Shown here: positions 32,337-40,121 of the stretch, one piece after another | Layout of the letters: each line of letters begins with the position of its first letter | Numbering within the stretch: the stretch's first letter is position 1 | Assembly (NCBI GenBank): GCA_021204865.1 | Contig: JAJPYQ010000082.1 | Span: forward strand, 1-41,019 | Source of the DNA: Prevotellaceae bacterium | GTDB lineage: Bacteria > Bacteroidota > Bacteroidia > Bacteroidales > Bacteroidaceae | DNA length: 41,019 bases | Direction: 5' to 3' | The notes under the pieces: generated by a model | What the model was told of the DNA's origin: nothing | Database searches by the model: none | Seen by the model: only the letters and a program-made list of their open reading frames with translations | Position numbers and translations under genes: made by a program

Positions 32337-34111
32337 TCAGTCGTCCACTTCCTCGGGGACTGGCTCCACAGTCTCGACAGGCTTCTCCTTGTCTTTCTCA
32401 GTCTTTTCCTTCTCGTCCGCCAGCTTGTCGTAGCGCTGCGCCTCGTCCTCAAGCTCGTTGGCACGGTAGATGTCGGCTGCGTGGCGTATGACCTCCGCCC
32501 GCAGTTCCTCGTCGTCGAGCAACGTCTGGTCGTCGGCCGAAGGCGGTATGACGCGGTCGATGTAGAACTTTGCCATCGAGAGGTTGCCAATGCGGAAGAG
32601 CACCCACGCATACGTGTCGAGGAATGTCTTGTTCAATGGCTCCAGCTTGATGGCACGGTAAGCCATCTGCTCCGCCTTGTCGAGCTGCTCGCCCTGCAGG
32701 CTGAGGTAGTAGCTATAGTTATTGAGGCAGGAGGCGTTGTCCTCGTCGTAGGAGAGGCATTTCTCGTATGTCGCGTAAGCCTCCGCCGTGTCGCCCCGCT
32801 CGTGGTAACAGTCGCCGAGCACGTAATACAGGTCAGCCACGAGCGAAGGCTGCGAGTCGTCGTCCACTTGCCGCAGCCCGTTCTGGAACGCCTCGATTGC
32901 ATCGTCCAGGCGGTCAGAATTGTAGAGCACAGCCCCGAGAAAGTAGTGATAGGACAGTTCTTCAGGGTAAGAGTTGATGCCGATACGGCAGATCTCAATG
33001 GCGTTCTCGTTGTCCTTCTCGTGAATATAATAAGGAAGCAGGTGGCGGATTGCGAGCTGGTTCGACGGGTCAACCCTGAGCAAGTCTCGCAGCGCCATAG
33101 CCAGCGAGTCCTGGCTTGCGTCGATGTAGGCGAAGAACGTGGCTCGCATCGTGTAAGCCTCGGGTGTCGGGTAGAGCCGCGTCAGGCTGTCGAGCACCTG
33201 CAGAGCATTCTCCTTCCCCTCGTCGTTGCCTTTCACCTCGTCTATCATATCGGAGAGCAGGCTTATGCGTATGTCGGTGGAGGTCTGCGGCGAGAACATC
33301 AGCGAGTCGCGCAAGGCTGAGCAGAGCGAGTCTTGCCCCTCGTGCCGGAGGTACTCCATCATAGCCACCTGCAAGGAGGCATTGTCGGGGTCGGCCTTGC
33401 GCACCGTCTCGTAGCAGTCCAGCGCCTTTTGCTTGTCGCCGTCGGCAAGGTACTCGCGCCCCAGGAACAGCGGGATGCGCAGGTCACGCGGGAATTCCTC
33501 CTCGAGCGAGGCAAGTTCGGCGAAGGCCTCTTTCTTCTTCTTTATTGAGCGGTAGAGGTTGTACTTCTGCATTGTCGTCGAGAGGCTTCTGCCCTCGAGC
33601 ACCTCGATGCGGTCCAGTGCGTGTATGCATTTCAGCGCGTCGCCCTCGTTCTTGTACAGCTCGGCAAGCTGGTAGAGGATGTCCGTGCGCTTTGTCTGTA
33701 TCTTTGCCAGCCGTTCCAGCACGGGGATGGTCGCCTGCTTGTCGCCCGCCTCGAGGTAAGCCGCCGCCAGCGTCTCCATGTACCAGGGGTTGTCGGCATC
33801 GAGCTCCGAGGCTTTGCGAAACATCGCGAGGCCCACACTGTCGCGCTGCAGGTAGTAATTCATATATGCCAGTTCGTAGAGGGCTTCAGGCGAGGTGGGG
33901 TCTATGCTTAGGCAATGTCGGAAAAGGTCGTGGGCCGCGGAGTAGTTGTCCGCAAGCTTTTGCTTTGTGCCTTCAATGAAGTAGTAGGAAAGCCGCCTTT
34001 TGTCAGCGTCGGAGATCTCGACGCGTGTGGCTGCGGGCTGTGTGCTTTTGTCTTTCTTCTTTGCGGCGCAAGGCAATGAGGCCAATGCGATGAGTATGAT
34101 GACAACTTTTC

Positions 34112-34115
<4 letters not shown>
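32337..34115 (-). CDS. exported tetratricopeptide-repeat protein
   Basis: A 592-residue TPR protein with an N-terminal signal ([17 protein letters not shown]). TPR-like helical pairs run through nearly the whole length, for example [19 protein letters not shown], then [17 protein letters not shown], and [19 protein letters not shown] near the C-terminus, ending in a charged Lys/Glu tail. The start codon is GTG at 34115, overlapping the dut stop as GTGA. It probably scaffolds protein interactions in the periplasm, together with the lipoprotein and EnvC-like protein encoded downstream. No enzymatic motif seen. Confidence 0.9.
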
Positions 34116-34546
<431 letters not shown>

Positions 34547-34581
34547 TTGTCGGGGTGCTTGTCTACGCTGGCTTTGCCTCG

Positions 34582-34589
34582 CAAAATTA
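34582..34589 (-). promoter_or_regulatory. -7 element (TAATTTTG) for dut
   Basis: On the minus strand the sequence reads TAATTTTG, matching TAnnTTTG, 35 bases upstream of the chosen dut start. No matching TTTG at -33 is evident. Its position upstream of 34546 and inside the longer open frame supports the shorter dut protein. Confidence 0.55.
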
Positions 34590-34620
34590 TATATTAATCG
34601 GCACATTCAGCGGTACTTCC

Positions 34621-34652
34621 TTTGAAAAAGATGAGATTTTAAGCTACTTTTG
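34621..34652 (+). promoter_or_regulatory. TTTG-N20-TACTTTTG promoter for dGTPase
   Basis: A -33 TTTG at 34621-34624 and a -7 TACTTTTG at 34645-34652 separated by 20 bases give a full Bacteroidetes housekeeping promoter. Transcription would begin around 34657-34659, right at the start codon, so the mRNA may be leaderless or use the second ATG at 34663. Confidence 0.75.
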
Positions 34653-34656
34653 CACT

Positions 34657-36015
34657 ATGGCAATGGATTGGGCTAAACTGCTCTCTACGAAGCGCCTCGG
34701 GCAGGAGAACACGCCGGGCAGGAAGGACGACCGCTCCGAGTTTCAGCGCGACTTCGACCGCCTCATTTTCTCCGCAGCCTTCCGTCGCTTGCAGAACAAG
34801 ACGCAAGTGTTTCCCCTCCCTGGTAGCATCTTTGTGCACAACCGCCTCACCCACTCGCTGGAGGTGAGCAGCGTGGGGCGCTCGCTGGGCAACGACGTTA
34901 GCAAGATACTGCTGCAACGCCATCCCGCGCTCCGCGGCTCGCTGCTCTCGGAGATGGGCAACATTGTCTCGGCCGCCTGCCTTGCCCACGACCTGGGCAA
35001 CCCGCCCTTTGGCCACAGCGGCGAGAACGCAATCCGCGCATACTTCCGCGAGGGCGTGGGCCAGAGATTCCAAACGTACATTTGCCCCGAAACAAGCGAT
35101 GGAATCGGCAATTCTGAGTGGAGCGACCTCATCCACTTCGAGGGGAACGCCAACGCTTTCCGCTTGCTCACGCACCACTTCAAAGGGCGCAGGAAGGGAG
35201 GCTTCGTGATGACTTACTCCACTCTTGCAAGCATAGTGAAATATCCTTACTCAAGCTCGCTGGCCGGCGCAAAGGGGAAGTTCGGCTTCTTTGAGGCGGA
35301 GAAGGCTGACTACTCGAAAATCGCCGATGAATTGGGCATTTTGCGAAGGGAAACAGGCAACGGCGCAGTGTGCTACGCCCGCCATCCTTTGGTGTATCTC
35401 GTCGAGGCGGCAGACGATATATGCTACGAGATTATGGACATCGAGGACGCTCACAAGCTCAAGATCCTCTCGACGGAGGAGACCACGGCCTTGTTGCTGG
35501 CGTTCTTCGACAGTGAGCGGCAGAAGCTCATCAAACGTAGGCTCTCGGAACTGGACGACAGGAACGAGCAGATTGTCTACCTGCGTTCCATCGCCATCAA
35601 CTCGCTCGAGAGCGAGTGCGTGCGTGTCTTCGTGGAGAACGAACGGGAGATACTGGAGGGCAACTTTGAGGGGAGTCTAATAAAGCACGTGAGCGATCTC
35701 ACCAGGACTGCTTACGAGAAGTGCGTCGACACGGCTCTCAACCGCATCTACAACGCAAGGATGGTGGTGGACATCGAGATTGCCGGCTACAAGGTGATAA
35801 CTGAGCTGCTCGACCTCATGATGGAGGCGGTGACCAACAGCAACAAGACTTACTCCCGCATCCTCATTAACAGAGTGAGCACACAATACGAGATCCTCGC
35901 CCCGACGCTCTATGAGCGCACGATGGCGGTACTCGACTACATCTCCGGCATGACGGACATCTTCGCCCTCGACCTTTACCGCAAGCTCAACGGCATGTCG
36001 CTGGCCACGGTCTGA
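34657..36015 (+). CDS. dgt: deoxyguanosine triphosphate triphosphohydrolase (dGTPase-like)
   Basis: A 452-residue HD-superfamily protein that hydrolyses dNTPs, typically dGTP, to the nucleoside and triphosphate. The HD metal ligands are visible: HNRLTHSLEVSSVG (His), CLAHDLGNPPFGHSGE (His-Asp) and EAADDICYEIMDIEDAHK (distal Asp). The N-terminal DFDRLIFSAAFRRLQNKTQV is the classic dGTPase signature. Length is close to E. coli Dgt. The start is 34657, or 34663 if transcription begins as late as the promoter predicts. It is divergent from dut, another dNTP-sanitising enzyme. Confidence 0.94.
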   Translation: MAMDWAKLLSTKRLGQENTPGRKDDRSEFQRDFDRLIFSAAFRRLQNKTQVFPLPGSIFVHNRLTHSLEVSSVGRSLGNDVSKILLQRHPALRGSLLSEMGNIVSAACLAHDLGNPPFGHSGENAIRAYFREGVGQRFQTYICPETSDGIGNSEWSDLIHFEGNANAFRLLTHHFKGRRKGGFVMTYSTLASIVKYPYSSSLAGAKGKFGFFEAEKADYSKIADELGILRRETGNGAVCYARHPLVYLVEAADDICYEIMDIEDAHKLKILSTEETTALLLAFFDSERQKLIKRRLSELDDRNEQIVYLRSIAINSLESECVRVFVENEREILEGNFEGSLIKHVSDLTRTAYEKCVDTALNRIYNARMVVDIEIAGYKVITELLDLMMEAVTNSNKTYSRILINRVSTQYEILAPTLYERTMAVLDYISGMTDIFALDLYRKLNGMSLATV

Positions 36016-36065
36016 CGGCCTGCTGCCTTTTGCGCAAACCCCTTGCTTTTATCGTTGGAATTCAC

Positions 36066-36073
36066 TATATTTG
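36066..36073 (+). promoter_or_regulatory. orphan -7 element (TATATTTG)
   Basis: TATATTTG fits TAnnTTTG, with TTG at 36043-36045, 20 bases upstream. No protein gene follows on this strand, so it is either a promoter for an untranslated RNA, a remnant, or a chance match. Confidence 0.4.
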
Positions 36074-36124
36074 CAACGTGTTCCGCTCGTTCCCTCCGGA
36101 GCACGCTCCGAAAAAGGCATAAAA

Positions 36125-36212
36125 ACACCTAATTAGGTATCGGGCAACACCTAATTAGGAATCGAGCAACACCTAATTAGGTATCGGGCGATGTCTAATT
36201 ATGTGTCGCCCG
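36125..36212. repeat. palindromic tandem-repeat array, 22-base units
   Basis: Four units with an exact 22-base period. Units 1-3 share ACACCTAATTAGG and differ at two or so positions; unit 4 is degenerate (ATGTCTAATTATG). Each of the first three units is centred on the 10-base palindrome CCTAATTAGG. Composition is far more AT-rich than the flanking genes. Confidence 0.9.
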
Positions 36213-36255
36213 ACTCGCAGCTTGTGTTGGGCTCACGACAAGCGTCGAGTCGGGC
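36208..36255. other. stem-loop with 10-bp perfect stem
   Basis: GCCCGACTCG at 36208-36217 pairs perfectly with CGAGTCGGGC at 36246-36255 across a 28-base loop. It directly follows the palindromic array and lies 180 bases downstream of the orphan promoter-like element. No T-run follows it on either side. Confidence 0.6.
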
Positions 36256-36595
36256 TGAAGACAATAAGCGTTCGGCCTTAACGCAACGTTGCCGTTCAGC
36301 GTAAGTTCAATTCCCGCCAGCCATAACGCACCGTGGCGATGCCCGCCGACACACAATTAACCCAAAAGGGGTTGCATAAGCGTAGCCGGGGGTTAAGTGA
36401 AGCGACACCCAAGGCTAACGTGCGAGCGATGGTTAGTGCCCAGGGTACTGCACATCTTCGCCACGAACGATTGCGCCGTCTCCCACGAACTATCGTTTGC
36501 AACAATGTGAACCCCTCTGGGGTTCGCTTCGCCCCATTAGCCATCGCCCATACGAGGCGTTGCCAACTGCCATCGGGCCGAGGCTGCTGCGGCTG

Positions 36596-37585
36596 TTATT
36601 CCGCGGGGTAGAAGAGGCGGCCCGAGTTGAACTTGAGATATTCGGGATGCTGCGCGGCGAACGTGTCGATGTGGCGCATGCGCTTTTGCTGGAGGATCTC
36701 GTCAACGGCGATGAGGATGCCGGTCTCCTCGACGTCGCCGAATCCGTCGTTGATTGCCGTCCCGAAGAGCTTCATCGTAGGGCTGAGGCCCATGTACGCG
36801 TTCACCAACGGAGGGATGTTCAGCCCACGCTCGTGTACTTTGGACTTGAGTATCCTATAGTCGCCTGCGAAGTCTCCGCACGTGAAGATGGCGCTGAGCT
36901 CTTGTTCGCTGTGCTCAAGTTGCAGCGGCTGCATCGGCAGAATCAGCTTGTCCGGGTCGGGGAAGTGCTTGCGGAGGAAGTAGAGTATCATGTCGCGCGC
37001 GAGGCGGTCGTAGCTGGGATACATCGTGAACTTGCCGAAGAGATAGCGGCAAGACGGCTCGATGACGACGAGCGCCCCAAGTCCGTCCCACAGATTGTCA
37101 AGGGCGAAGATGCTCTTCTTATCGTACTGCGTGCTTTGATACTCGTGTGTCACGAAGCTGCGGCCCAGTTCGATGGTGTAGGGGAGATAGTTCGTGATGA
37201 AGTTGTCGCTGAAGCGGAACATGTGGCTCGTGGCGAGTATCGGCTGCCCGTCTTTGTCGAAGTCCACCTCCTTGCCGAGGCGGTAGCGGTAGCCGCCCAG
37301 TATCAGCTCCTCGCGGGGATCCCACACGATGAGCTGCTTGTACGGATGCTCGCACGTGTCGAACTCGTCGAGGTCGAGCTCCTTACCCGTGCCTCCGCCC
37401 GCGGCTCTGAAGGTTATCTCCCTCAGCCGCCCTATCTCGCGCAGGACGTTCGGTGAGTCCTGCCACGTGACAACGTAGATGATGTTGCCGCTGCGGTTTG
37501 TCTTCCTTAGTCGCTTCTCTTCCGTTAGCTCCCGCTTAAGCAGGCCGACGGGTACAGGGTCGATGATTTCAGCGCTCATACTCAT
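36596..37585 (-). CDS. glsB: glycine-lipid N-acyltransferase, GNAT-fold (GlsB-like)
   Basis: A 329-residue protein of the GNAT/OlsB-like acyltransferase family seen in Bacteroides glycine-lipid synthesis, where GlsB acylates the amino group of glycine with a 3-hydroxy fatty acid. Recognisable segments: REIGRLREITFRAAGGG, WDPREELILGGYRY, ELGRSFVTHEYQ and ALDNLWDGLGALV. It starts directly after the stop of the upstream O-acyltransferase gene, which is the known gene pair. Glycine lipids are membrane components that support stress tolerance in Bacteroides. M1 or M3 could be the start. Confidence 0.85.
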   Translation of the reverse strand: MSMSAEIIDPVPVGLLKRELTEEKRLRKTNRSGNIIYVVTWQDSPNVLREIGRLREITFRAAGGGTGKELDLDEFDTCEHPYKQLIVWDPREELILGGYRYRLGKEVDFDKDGQPILATSHMFRFSDNFITNYLPYTIELGRSFVTHEYQSTQYDKKSIFALDNLWDGLGALVVIEPSCRYLFGKFTMYPSYDRLARDMILYFLRKHFPDPDKLILPMQPLQLEHSEQELSAIFTCGDFAGDYRILKSKVHERGLNIPPLVNAYMGLSPTMKLFGTAINDGFGDVEETGILIAVDEILQQKRMRHIDTFAAQHPEYLKFNSGRLFYPAE

Positions 37586-38398
37586 TCAGATCTTGTATAC
37601 TTCTTCCTTAACAAACTCGGCCCACTCCGTGGCCGGCCTCTCCTTCGTGAAGGTCTGCCACGGGATGGGCTTGCCTATTCTCACCTCATAGCAGTTGCCG
37701 CGCGAGCGGTACATCTCGTCGGGCAGCAGCGCCATTGCGAAGTTAGGCAGCCGAAGCCGCTTGCACAGGTTCGCCACCCGATAGAACCTCTTGCTGTTCT
37801 CTCCAAGGAAATGTATCGGCACAACGTCGCGCTTGTGCTGCACGCTTTTGACGATGAACGACTTGCCCCACTTGAGGTCTCTCACCACGCCGCCTTGCTT
37901 GCGGCTGCACAAGCCTGCGGGGAACATGATGACGTGGTTGTCGCTGCGGAACGCCCCGTCAACCATCTCGGGGAGGCTGCGTGACTGCGCGCCTATCTTG
38001 TTGATGGGAACGCAGAGGGGTGCCAAGCCCCGCAGGTTCATCAGCAGGTCGTTGACGAGGTACTTCACCCGTCCGTCGTAGAACTGGCCAAGCACGGAGC
38101 CGAGCGTGACACCGTCGATGGCGCCCAGCGGATGGTTGGAGACGAAGGTGTACCTGCGTGCGTCGGTGGGGAGGTTAGCCTTTCCCTTCACCGTCACCTT
38201 CACGCCGAGGTAGTCGAGCGTGCCTTGGCAGAAGTCCACGCCCATGCGGCCCTGCTCGAGGTACTTGTTGATGAAGTCCTCGTGGATAAAGCGCCGGAGC
38301 CAAGAAAAAAAGGAGTTAGGGATGTATTTCGCCCTAACTCCTGCTCTTTGCTTTACTATCTTCTCGATGTCAATCAGTGTGACTGCGTCAGGGTTCAC
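37586..38398 (-). CDS. glsA: O-acyltransferase of glycine-lipid synthesis (GlsA-like)
   Basis: A 270-residue PlsC-family acyltransferase. The catalytic HX4D motif is NHPLGAID, followed by FPAGLCSRKQ as the phosphate-binding block. In the glycine-lipid pathway GlsA adds the second acyl chain to the 3-hydroxyl of the N-acyl glycine made by GlsB. The start codon is GTG at 38398, 1 base after the upstream stop. The gene order (small exported protein, glsA, glsB) and zero spacing indicate one transcript from the promoter at 38757-38787. Confidence 0.85.
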   Translation of the reverse strand: MNPDAVTLIDIEKIVKQRAGVRAKYIPNSFFSWLRRFIHEDFINKYLEQGRMGVDFCQGTLDYLGVKVTVKGKANLPTDARRYTFVSNHPLGAIDGVTLGSVLGQFYDGRVKYLVNDLLMNLRGLAPLCVPINKIGAQSRSLPEMVDGAFRSDNHVIMFPAGLCSRKQGGVVRDLKWGKSFIVKSVQHKRDVVPIHFLGENSKRFYRVANLCKRLRLPNFAMALLPDEMYRSRGNCYEVRIGKPIPWQTFTKERPATEWAEFVKEEVYKI

Positions 38399-38399
38399 T

Positions 38400-38738
38400 T
38401 CACAAGATGCTGACGATACGGTTGTTTATGCGGTAGCGCCCACGTGGCAGGCCGTAGAGCCAGTTCTTGCCCGTGGCGAGCTGCATAGTGAGATAGAGAG
38501 CCCCGCCTTGCGTGTAGATGGGCAGCTCTTGCTTGTGCTTGCTGCTCACGCAAAGGCTGTTTCCTTTGACGGTAAGGCTGACGGGGTAGGCGCTGTGGGC
38601 AGCTTTCCCGTTCAAGGCTTCCGTCCAAGCCGACCTCCTTGGCACTGAGTCAGAGATCGCGCTCTTCAGATTGTCGTGACCGGCCATTGCGAAGAGGCTG
38701 CCCGCCAACATAGCCAAAAGTAGAAGAAAACGTCTCAT
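38400..38738 (-). CDS. small exported protein, DUF3244-like
   Basis: A 112-residue protein with a signal peptide (MRRFLLLLAMLAGSLFAMAG). The mature part (about 92 residues) ends in a pattern familiar from small Bacteroidales exported proteins of the DUF3244 type: VSLTVKGNSLCVSSKHKQ, LPIYTQGGALYLTM and GLPRGRYRINNR. DUF3244 assignment is from memory of the pattern and not secure. I choose ATG 38738 over 38747 because the predicted transcription start is near 38751. It leads the glsA-glsB operon. Confidence 0.7.
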   Translation of the reverse strand: MRRFLLLLAMLAGSLFAMAGHDNLKSAISDSVPRRSAWTEALNGKAAHSAYPVSLTVKGNSLCVSSKHKQELPIYTQGGALYLTMQLATGKNWLYGLPRGRYRINNRIVSIL

Positions 38739-38756
38739 AGTTATCATATTCGCTTA

Positions 38757-38787
38757 CAAAATTAGCCATTTCCGCATAAACGTCAAA
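38757..38787 (-). promoter_or_regulatory. TTTG-N19-TAATTTTG promoter
   Basis: On the minus strand TTTG (38787-38784) and TAATTTTG (38764-38757) are separated by 19 bases, a full match to the Bacteroidetes sigma consensus. The start codon of the small exported protein is 19 bases downstream. It should drive that gene together with glsA and glsB. Confidence 0.8.
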
Positions 38788-38936
38788 GCTTGGCCGCCTA
38801 AATTTATGGCAATGACAACGTGGTTGCTATGCGTCGCTTACAAATCCGCCATTAAGAATAACGGCAAACGCTAAAGGCTGACAACCGTTTAATCCGCTGA
38901 TAGACTGCTGATTTAGCGTTTCCTTCTATTGATGCT

Positions 38937-38975
38937 CACTGAACAAGATTGCCAGAATGGCATTTCTGTTCAGTG
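38937..38975. other. two-level stem-loop downstream of the Panacea locus
   Basis: CACTGAACA (38937-38945) pairs with TGTTCAGTG (38967-38975), and inside it TGCCA pairs with TGGCA (38950-38954 and 38958-38962). It lies 40 bases beyond the stop of the broken toxin-like gene on the minus strand, so it may be that operon's terminator, although no T-run follows. The remaining bases of the 38788-39014 gap show nothing else. Confidence 0.5.
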
Positions 38976-39014
38976 TGAGTGGCTTTGGCTGGATAAAGGC
39001 AGGATGATCTGTCG

Positions 39015-39484
39015 TTAACTATGTGAATAAACGTCCCCGAAGTTCGCTTCGATAAAGAATATATGGAAAACCTTGCCTTCTTGCAGCCCTACGAACACGT
39101 GGTTATCTCCCGTCGCACGGAAGACATCCAAGTCCACTTCCTTCGTCACAAAGGTCGGAAGTTGTTGCCGAGGGATTATTTGCTCCACAGGAATATGTTC
39201 CATGCCACAAGAGTGCCTATGTGAACTTCGAATCTCACTCCATCCAAGTTCCGACAATTTCTGCAGTCTCTTCAGAAAGGAAAGAAAGAAGGCGGGGTTC
39301 TTGACTTGTTAATGGAGTAGTCCTTAAAGTATTTGAATGAGAACAACGGGAAGTCTATCGAAGAGAAGCTTTCAATCTCCTTTGCACTTATAGTGTTGCT
39401 TTCTACTATCTCCTTTATAAGTTTGAGAGTGCCCTTGCCATCCTTTTTCTCTTTTCCCTTTCGCCTCTCCTTTTTAGAACTCAT
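39015..39484 (-). pseudogene. frameshifted partner gene of the Panacea antitoxin
   Basis: Two overlapping-phase halves of one protein. The first half runs from ATG 39484 (MSSKKERRKGKEKK, then TLKLIKEIVESNTISAKEIE and FSFKYFKDYSINK) and goes out of frame near 39300-39305, stopping at 39272. In the -1 frame the protein continues as KNPAFFLSFLKRLQKLSELG, VPIEQ-like VEQIIPRQQLPTFVT and VFRATGDNHVFVGL, ending FIEANFGDVYSHS at 39015. One inserted base would restore a protein of about 156 residues. No slippery heptamer is seen, so this looks like mutation, or a sequencing error. The ATGA overlap with the antitoxin gene suggests it was the toxin or co-operating partner; its activity is unknown. Confidence 0.72.
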
Positions 39485-39930
39485 CGTTGCAACCTGCTTT
39501 TAAAGAAGTCTTTCATCTTCTCCTTGCTAATAACATTACCGTCACCTGTTGGCGTGCTTCTCCACGGAGCTTCTGCGTGGGTCATATCCTTCAAGCCCCA
39601 TGCGGAATACTTGCCGTACACCTTATATACTTCATCGAACAGTGCCTCTTCCCTTTTGTCGTTGAAATGAAATGCTCTGTTTCTGTCGGGGGCTATCCCA
39701 GTTCTTCCGTACTTCTTGTAATGCTCATATACTGACAGGACGACGGGACCATAAGTCCATGCCTCTATTTCCTCGTCAAATAGGGGAGTATCGAAGTAAG
39801 CGAGATGGAAGCCTTGCTGATAATAGAGCATCTTCTGCAACTTCATATTCGACATTAAGTCCTCGCCTCCTTCGGAGTTCTCGGCATAGAGCAAGAGTTC
39901 GTTAGCTATATCCAATACATTATAAGCCAT
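39481..39930 (-). CDS. Panacea-domain (DUF4065/SocA-like) antitoxin
   Basis: A 149-residue protein with the Panacea signature: ANELLLYAE, MKLQKMLYYQQGFHLAYFD, LFDEEIEAWTYGPVV and VYEHYKKYG, then WRSTP near the end. Panacea domains act as antitoxins that neutralise many unrelated toxins, or as proteolytic adaptors (SocA). The start at 39930 (MAYNVLDIAN) follows the promoter element at 39961-39968; a longer in-frame start at 39963 overlaps that element. The downstream overlapping gene is broken, so the antitoxin may now be an orphan. Confidence 0.88.
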   Translation of the reverse strand: MAYNVLDIANELLLYAENSEGGEDLMSNMKLQKMLYYQQGFHLAYFDTPLFDEEIEAWTYGPVVLSVYEHYKKYGRTGIAPDRNRAFHFNDKREEALFDEVYKVYGKYSAWGLKDMTHAEAPWRSTPTGDGNVISKEKMKDFFKSRLQR

Positions 39931-39960
39931 AATATAAGCGATATTAGCAGGTTCTGCTTG

Positions 39961-39968
39961 CAAAATTA
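39961..39968 (-). promoter_or_regulatory. -7 element (TAATTTTG) for the Panacea operon
   Basis: Minus-strand TAATTTTG, matching TAnnTTTG, 30 bases upstream of the start codon at 39930. No clear TTTG at -33. Confidence 0.55.
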
Positions 39969-40042
39969 TGGATTAATCACGATTTTAATGTAAGAGCGAC
40001 GCCGCTTTAACACTTGCAACTCCTTCTGCCCCTTGAAAAGTC

Positions 40043-40077
40043 GAGGGAAGGCAAGCCTTCCTTGGCTGCCTTCCCTC
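40043..40077 (-). terminator. strong hairpin, probable terminator of the surface-protein gene
   Basis: Arms GAGGGAAGGCAAGCC (40043-40057) and GGCTGCCTTCCCTC (40064-40077) pair over 14 bp with one bulged A and a 6-base loop. On the minus strand it is followed after three bases by TTTT, as in an intrinsic terminator. Confidence 0.65.
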
Positions 40078-40095
40078 TTCATCCCACATACGCTG

Positions 40096-40113
40096 GCGGC
40101 TTGGTTGCCGCCG
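40096..40113 (-). terminator. GC-rich hairpin just after the surface-protein stop
   Basis: GGCGGC (40096-40101) and GCCGCC (40108-40113) pair across a 6-base loop, 8 bases beyond the stop of the leftward gene. It could form a first, weaker stop ahead of the larger hairpin. Confidence 0.45.
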
Positions 40114-40121
40114 GCTTTTGC

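Larger units (their letters stand above)
36016..36595. other. 580-base intergenic region between convergent genes
   Basis: No convincing gene on either strand. It contains a promoter-like TATATTTG, a 6-bp hairpin (36097-36110), a palindromic tandem array (36125-36212), a 10-bp stem-loop (36208-36255) and a 7-bp hairpin GAACCCC-TCT-GGGGTTC at 36509-36525. The stretch from about 36350 to 36590 has the worn look of decayed sequence. A 36-codon open frame at 36191 has no support. Confidence 0.6.

Noticed and set aside
32295-33320. 341-codon plus-strand frame opposite the TPR gene
   Set aside because: Antisense shadow; the minus-strand product has clear TPR motifs and operon context.
36097-36110. 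CGGAGC-AC-GCTCCG hairpin as a terminator of dgt
   Set aside because: The stem is short and followed by A residues on the plus strand instead of a T-run.
36125-36212. CRISPR array
   Set aside because: Units are contiguous with no unique spacers, and no cas genes are in the window.
36191-36301. 36-codon open frame after the palindromic array
   Set aside because: Starts in a degenerate repeat unit and spans the stem-loop; no start context or protein-like composition.
36309-36325. tRNA T-arm-like sequence (GTTCAATTCCCGCC)
   Set aside because: The flanking bases do not pair as a T stem, and no anticodon arm or acceptor stem is present.
36497-37456. 319-codon plus-strand frame opposite glsB
   Set aside because: Antisense shadow of a gene whose family and neighbour are recognisable.
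39295-39310. programmed -1 frameshift in the Panacea partner gene
   Set aside because: No slippery heptamer and no downstream structure; a one-base deletion or sequencing error is simpler.
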